Of a DNA stretch of 64,000 nt, positions 60,431 through 64,000 are shown one piece after another (within the stretch, counting starts at the first letter, position 1; the number at the start of each line of letters is the position of its first letter). The stretch is from CBDFNN01 sp965250215 (GTDB lineage Bacteria > Bacteroidota > Rhodothermia > Rhodothermales > DATKEJ01), in the NCBI GenBank assembly GCA_965250215.1, contig CBDFNN010000004.1, forward strand, positions 1,860,001 to 1,924,000, written 5' to 3'. The notes beneath the pieces are model-generated. The model saw only the letters and a program-made list of their open reading frames with translations. It did not search any database and was not told where the DNA came from. The position numbers and the translations under genes are program-made.

Positions 60431-60943
60431 ATGAAAGCATTTTTAACTATTTGTATTGCACTGTTAGCTATTGGATCAACGCAAGACGCTAAGGCGCAAT
60501 TTGCGGTCGGACCTGAGGTCGGTTTATCTTTCGATGGTACCAACTTTTTCGTAGGTGTCAACGGTACTTCACCAGTAGATCTTGGTGGGTTAATTCTGAC
60601 GGCCAATGTAGCAGGTGACTATTACCTAATAGACAACACTTCCTTCAGTGGTGTTGATGCTGATGCAAGCCAGATAACCGTTGAAGGGTCTCTAAACTTT
60701 TCAGTCGCAGAGCAAGAGTCTTACTACCCTTATGTAGGAGCAGGTTTGGCCATGTCTAGGACCTCGGTGTCTGTCACCGGTCTAGAGAGTCAGTCAGATA
60801 CTTCCGCGAGTTTCCTTTTGAAGGGTGGTGCTGACTTTATTACGGAGTCTGCTTTCGCTCCCTTTGGTGAGTTGGTCTACTATTTCAACGGTAGTAATCT
60901 CGCAGCTCGTGCTGGAATCAGATTTGCCTTCGGAGGAGAGTAA
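60431..60943 (+). CDS. Outer-membrane beta-barrel protein, OmpX-like
   Basis: A 170-residue protein with a signal peptide (KAFLTICIALLAIGSTQDAKAQ). The mature part has alternating hydrophobic strands with glycine turns (FAVGPEVGLSFDG, YYPYVGAGLAMSRTSV, FAPFGELVYYFNGSNLAARAGIRFAFGGE). The final F-x-F-G-x-x pattern and length fit a small eight-stranded outer-membrane barrel (outer membrane protein beta-barrel family). Role unknown. Confidence 0.75.
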   Translation: MKAFLTICIALLAIGSTQDAKAQFAVGPEVGLSFDGTNFFVGVNGTSPVDLGGLILTANVAGDYYLIDNTSFSGVDADASQITVEGSLNFSVAEQESYYPYVGAGLAMSRTSVSVTGLESQSDTSASFLLKGGADFITESAFAPFGELVYYFNGSNLAARAGIRFAFGGE

Positions 60944-61073
60944 TCGATTGTCGAGGAGGATAAAACTTCCTCTATTTGAAGATCTTGGGATTGGGAGACT
61001 CGCTCTTCCAATCCTTTTTTGTGGACAATTCTTAGACGCCTTTGACCAATTGGAGATGGCGAAAGCGAAATGC

Positions 61074-61838
61074 TTAGCTTCTGACTCCGGGTGAAGTCTT
61101 CTCTGGAAAGAGAGTCAAGTAGTAAGCAACCATCTCGTGTGCTTGAGACTTGATTTTTTTTCGGTCTCCTTCCGAGCTCGCCAACTCGAGAATAATACTG
61201 TTCAGTGTTTCTTCGAAGAGATCCGGTGAATCAATAGAGTGACAAAGGTCCCAATATGCGCTAGCAAGGATCGTTGCCTGATCGAGCTCCTCAGGATTAT
61301 CCACCTCGTCTAGAAGTTTTGAGCTAAACATGGCCATTGCTTCGGGCAGGGATATTTTTTCACCGTCAAAGGAAGATTCTTCGTACTCAAATTCATCCTC
61401 TTCCAATTGAGGAGTCGTCAAAGAATATGCGTAGTCAATGAACTCGAAATAGGAAAGGGTCCTATATCCAGGCACTTTCTCGGCAGTCACTTTATCCAGA
61501 GGATCTTGCTTTGACCATCGCTCATTCATTAAGATGAGTAAATCAGTAACCTCACCAATTTCTTTTTCAGTGGCTGAATCTCCAACGCAATATTGAATGA
61601 GTGAAGAAAGGGCATCTACTCTGTGTTCGTCACTTAGGTCGAAATAAGCCCAGAGCAATCGGGACATCGTCAGAGCTGCTACGCAGCTTTGCTGTTTGTT
61701 CGAACCACCTTTGAGAAATGAAACCAAGTCTTTTTCTGAGATATCATATATATCACAGAGTGGGTTGCCAAATAAAACGAGGAATTCGCTTTTTACCCCA
61801 GACTTGTTGCTTCTAAATACCTCTGTACTAAGATCCAA
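61074..61838 (-). CDS. Unknown cytoplasmic helical protein
   Basis: A 254-residue acidic protein with no signal peptide, mostly predicted helix (SRLLWAYFDLSDEHRVDALSSLIQYC, LLDEVDNPEELDQATILASAYWDLCH). Several motifs recur loosely, hinting at repeated helices, but no family is recognised. It lies just downstream, on the same strand, of the VWA-membrane gene, with about 70 bases between, so it may be co-transcribed. Confidence 0.55.
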   Translation of the reverse strand: MDLSTEVFRSNKSGVKSEFLVLFGNPLCDIYDISEKDLVSFLKGGSNKQQSCVAALTMSRLLWAYFDLSDEHRVDALSSLIQYCVGDSATEKEIGEVTDLLILMNERWSKQDPLDKVTAEKVPGYRTLSYFEFIDYAYSLTTPQLEEDEFEYEESSFDGEKISLPEAMAMFSSKLLDEVDNPEELDQATILASAYWDLCHSIDSPDLFEETLNSIILELASSEGDRKKIKSQAHEMVAYYLTLFPEKTSPGVRS

Positions 61839-61907
61839 AACTCAATCAATTTTCGATGGTGGGGAGAGAAGGGTGTGTAACTCGCCTCGGTCCATCTTCT
61901 GTTACAG

Positions 61908-64000
61908 TTAGTGCAGACCTTGGCGTTTTCGGAAAAACCACTCCAAGCTCAGCAACCCTATCAATGCTGCTAAAAAACCATAGTTTCGCCAAAGTTCTAT
62001 TTCCTTGTCTTGTTCTTTAACAAGATTACGGAGTGGATTTGAGGCCGAGATGCGCGATCCCAAAGAATTTTGATTGGATCCATTAAGGCTCTGACCACCA
62101 GACCGAAATGCGATCTGGCGCATGATTTGGGCATTGGCGGAGGTCTCTCGATACTCTACCGCTGTTTCGCCAACAGAAAACCTTCCTTGATCTTTTCCAA
62201 TTTCTGCCCCGTTTCTTTTACCATTAGCCTGGAAGCTGTAGGTGCCCATCTGTAGCCGGCCGATGTCAACAAAATAGCGACCATTTCCAACGACCTGCAT
62301 CCCGTGGTTGTAAACTTCATCGTCGGGTCCGGAGAGGACCAATTCAAGAGAAGCGTCGCTGACCGGGTTAAGACTCTCATCATATACTTGTCCCGAGAAC
62401 TGTACAAATTCGTCATTTGTAAATCGCTGTCGTACTGGTTTGACGCGAACCGGCCTATCATCTTCGCTTGTCGTAATCCACTGGATCGAATTGGAAAGGA
62501 GATCTGGCCAAAAGTGTTTTATGGGATCCAAGTCTTCAGGCATCGTTTTCCAGCGCCAAGTCCCAGCAGCAAGTAAGGCGATACTCCTCACCTGATTCCT
62601 AGAACGCGCTACAACGATAGGGTCATCAAGGGCAATCCCACGGATGTTTCGGGTAGCCAATGTTTGAGCGTCTGGAGTCGCCTCCCAGAGTGATTCGCTG
62701 GCCCAGAGAGGAGGAAGCATGTTCCAAATATTCTCAGGTAAGTCGTCGATCTTAAAGGTGGCATGGTTCAGTCCGGAGCTACTTGGTTGCAGCCCAATTT
62801 CTACAAAACCAGTCCGAGGGTTCTTCAGTCTAGCAGGAAGGTACTCACCATATGTTCTATCCAAAGACTCGAGATTGCTTGATCGCGTGGTGATAAAGAG
62901 TGCAGGAGTTTTTTCGGCTAAGGCCCCATTGATCTTTGCAGTCATAGCATTTGAGGCCAAGAAACTTGGGAATCCACAAAGTATGATTGCGTCAAAGTCT
63001 TTAGGATCAATCAAGCCTGCCTCTTTCTCGTAGAAGCTGGTCGCATCTTTTTGGGTAATCGTGCTGAGCTCGATGTCGTCAATTTCAGACAGCATTGATC
63101 TAATGGCCGCTAGGTCAGGGTCCGGCGATCCTCCAACTAAAAGAACCTTTCGCTTTCTACTTAGGACCTGAACTCCGGTGCTCATGCTATTATTCCTGTA
63201 GCTGGCTTCACCTTCAAATCTAGTAATCGATACCCGTAAATTTTGAGAGCCCTCAGACTGAGGAAGGAAAGACAGGTCTATGGACAGCTCGGATTGATCA
63301 GCGGGTAGTCTGATTTGAGCATCGTCTTGAATACCAGCGTCGTTGCGAAGTGTGATGGATGCAGTCTGAGATTGATAGCCATCAGATAGGAGACTCACTC
63401 GTACTGGCAGCTCTCTACCCAGATAGGCAATGTTGTTTGTACTAATGCTGGAAATCTTAACGTCCTTTCGATCTAGGGTGTCTCCGAGCACAAGAGTGTG
63501 AACTGGAACGGGGTATTTTTCGGATACATAGATCGGATTAGATCCAGAATTGTAATGTCCGTCAGAAACCAAGACTACAGCTTGTAAATTTCGCTCTTGA
63601 TTCCTCAATCGGACCTCCTCGAGTGCTTGCGAAATGTCCGTTCTTTGCGATCGATTAGAAAAGTTTGAATCTGGGTTTGAAATTGAAGAGGCATCAATTT
63701 CATCAATGGAAGAACCGAAGGTCACAAATTGAACATCGATGTCATCATTGGACGCCTTTAATTGAGTTTCGATATCTCTGAAAGTACTGCCAATGTCAAA
63801 GCTGGAATCTGTAACGACGTCCATGCTACTGGATGCGTCAACAAGCACTGTGACTAGTGGGTTGATCTCTTCCTGGAATAGTGAACGTAAAAGTGGCTCA
63901 GCCAGAAGAGCAATTATTAGAGTCAAAGTAGCTGCGCGCAGGAGAATCAGTAACCATTTTTTAGAACCACGAGGCTTTGGATGACTGTGGGAATAGGTCC
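61908..64000 (-). CDS. VWA-domain membrane protein (BatA-like), 5' end beyond window
   Basis: The frame stays open to the right edge. Visible first is a membrane helix (KKWLLILLRAATLTLIIALLAEPL), then a VWA domain with MIDAS DxSxS (VLVDASSSMDVV), VVLVSDGHYNSG, and a beta-rich region (PVRVSLLSDGY, D-D-A-Q-I-R-L). A glutamine-amidotransferase-like segment (LLVGGSPDPDLAAI, DAIILCGFPSF) follows, then a long C-terminal beta domain and a final helix (NYGFLAALIGLLSLEWFFRKR). It matches the large VWA proteins of the Bat type, often next to MoxR ATPase genes, which may lie beyond the edge. Likely a membrane stress or assembly protein. Confidence 0.75.
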   Translation of the reverse strand, partial: TYSHSHPKPRGSKKWLLILLRAATLTLIIALLAEPLLRSLFQEEINPLVTVLVDASSSMDVVTDSSFDIGSTFRDIETQLKASNDDIDVQFVTFGSSIDEIDASSISNPDSNFSNRSQRTDISQALEEVRLRNQERNLQAVVLVSDGHYNSGSNPIYVSEKYPVPVHTLVLGDTLDRKDVKISSISTNNIAYLGRELPVRVSLLSDGYQSQTASITLRNDAGIQDDAQIRLPADQSELSIDLSFLPQSEGSQNLRVSITRFEGEASYRNNSMSTGVQVLSRKRKVLLVGGSPDPDLAAIRSMLSEIDDIELSTITQKDATSFYEKEAGLIDPKDFDAIILCGFPSFLASNAMTAKINGALAEKTPALFITTRSSNLESLDRTYGEYLPARLKNPRTGFVEIGLQPSSSGLNHATFKIDDLPENIWNMLPPLWASESLWEATPDAQTLATRNIRGIALDDPIVVARSRNQVRSIALLAAGTWRWKTMPEDLDPIKHFWPDLLSNSIQWITTSEDDRPVRVKPVRQRFTNDEFVQFSGQVYDESLNPVSDASLELVLSGPDDEVYNHGMQVVGNGRYFVDIGRLQMGTYSFQANGKRNGAEIGKDQGRFSVGETAVEYRETSANAQIMRQIAFRSGGQSLNGSNQNSLGSRISASNPLRNLVKEQDKEIELWRNYGFLAALIGLLSLEWFFRKRQGLH

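Noticed and set aside
1..64000. CRISPR array or insertion sequences
   Set aside because: No regularly spaced direct repeats with unique spacers, and no transposase-like frame or terminal inverted repeats with target duplications were seen.

Overview
The window looks like chromosomal DNA of a heterotrophic, probably marine bacterium of the Bacteroidota / Rhodothermota / Balneolota side of the FCB group. This rests on many secreted lipoproteins with short lipoboxes, TPR lipoproteins, a FloA-type flotillin, sulfatase and GH3 hydrolases, pyruvate phosphate dikinase and weak Shine-Dalgarno sites. It is an inference from gene content, and no marker gene fixes the taxonomy.

Region 1 (1-5.3 kb) is ordinary chromosome with signs of decay: a cut lipoprotein gene, a small membrane gene, a small gene interrupted by TGA, tRNA-Phe, a TPR lipoprotein, and an AbgT-type transporter gene that has lost its 5' part. 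Region 2 (5.3-35.3 kb) is an accessory island made of two divergent operons around a 211-bp intergenic region that holds two dyads. The leftward operon encodes a caspase/gingipain-like protease, a Septu-like ATPase fused to a broken HNH domain, an intact HNH nuclease, and a TIR-TM-PASTA receptor-like protein. The rightward operon (about 23.6 kb) encodes a contractile injection system (CIS): Pvc16-like terminator, sheath, tube, a disordered protein, LysM/CIS_tube protein, spike, PAAR, gp25, baseplate J with a fused Asp-box propeller, and tail protein I. It continues with membrane and PASTA proteins, a SHOCT protein, a subtilase, a YiiX-like cysteine hydrolase, a MepA-like murein endopeptidase, a propeller-PAN protein, a 1092-residue CHAT protease and a TIR-TM protein. 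No tape measure, Afp15-type ATPase, head, integrase or T6SS membrane complex is visible.

Region 3 (35.3-41.4 kb) has a Big_2/DM13 lipoprotein, a sulfatase, a tandem duplication of a second kind of TIR gene and two small linked genes. Region 4 (41.4-64 kb) is housekeeping and general metabolism: amidohydrolase, ppdK, FAH hydrolase, folP-folB-folK, a second TPR lipoprotein, GH3 glucosidase, a LEA-like protein, PPK2, moaC, floA, an MDR oxidoreductase, a YbdK-type ligase, a beta-barrel protein and a VWA membrane protein that runs off the window.

The most notable object is the island: a CIS next to cell-death and defence domains (two caspase-like proteases, two TIR proteins, Septu-like ATPase/nuclease) and cell-wall sensing or cleaving domains (two PASTA proteins, murein endopeptidase, papain-like hydrolase). 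I propose, as inference, an envelope-linked stress or phage-response system in which PASTA/TIR parts sense and the CIS and proteases execute.
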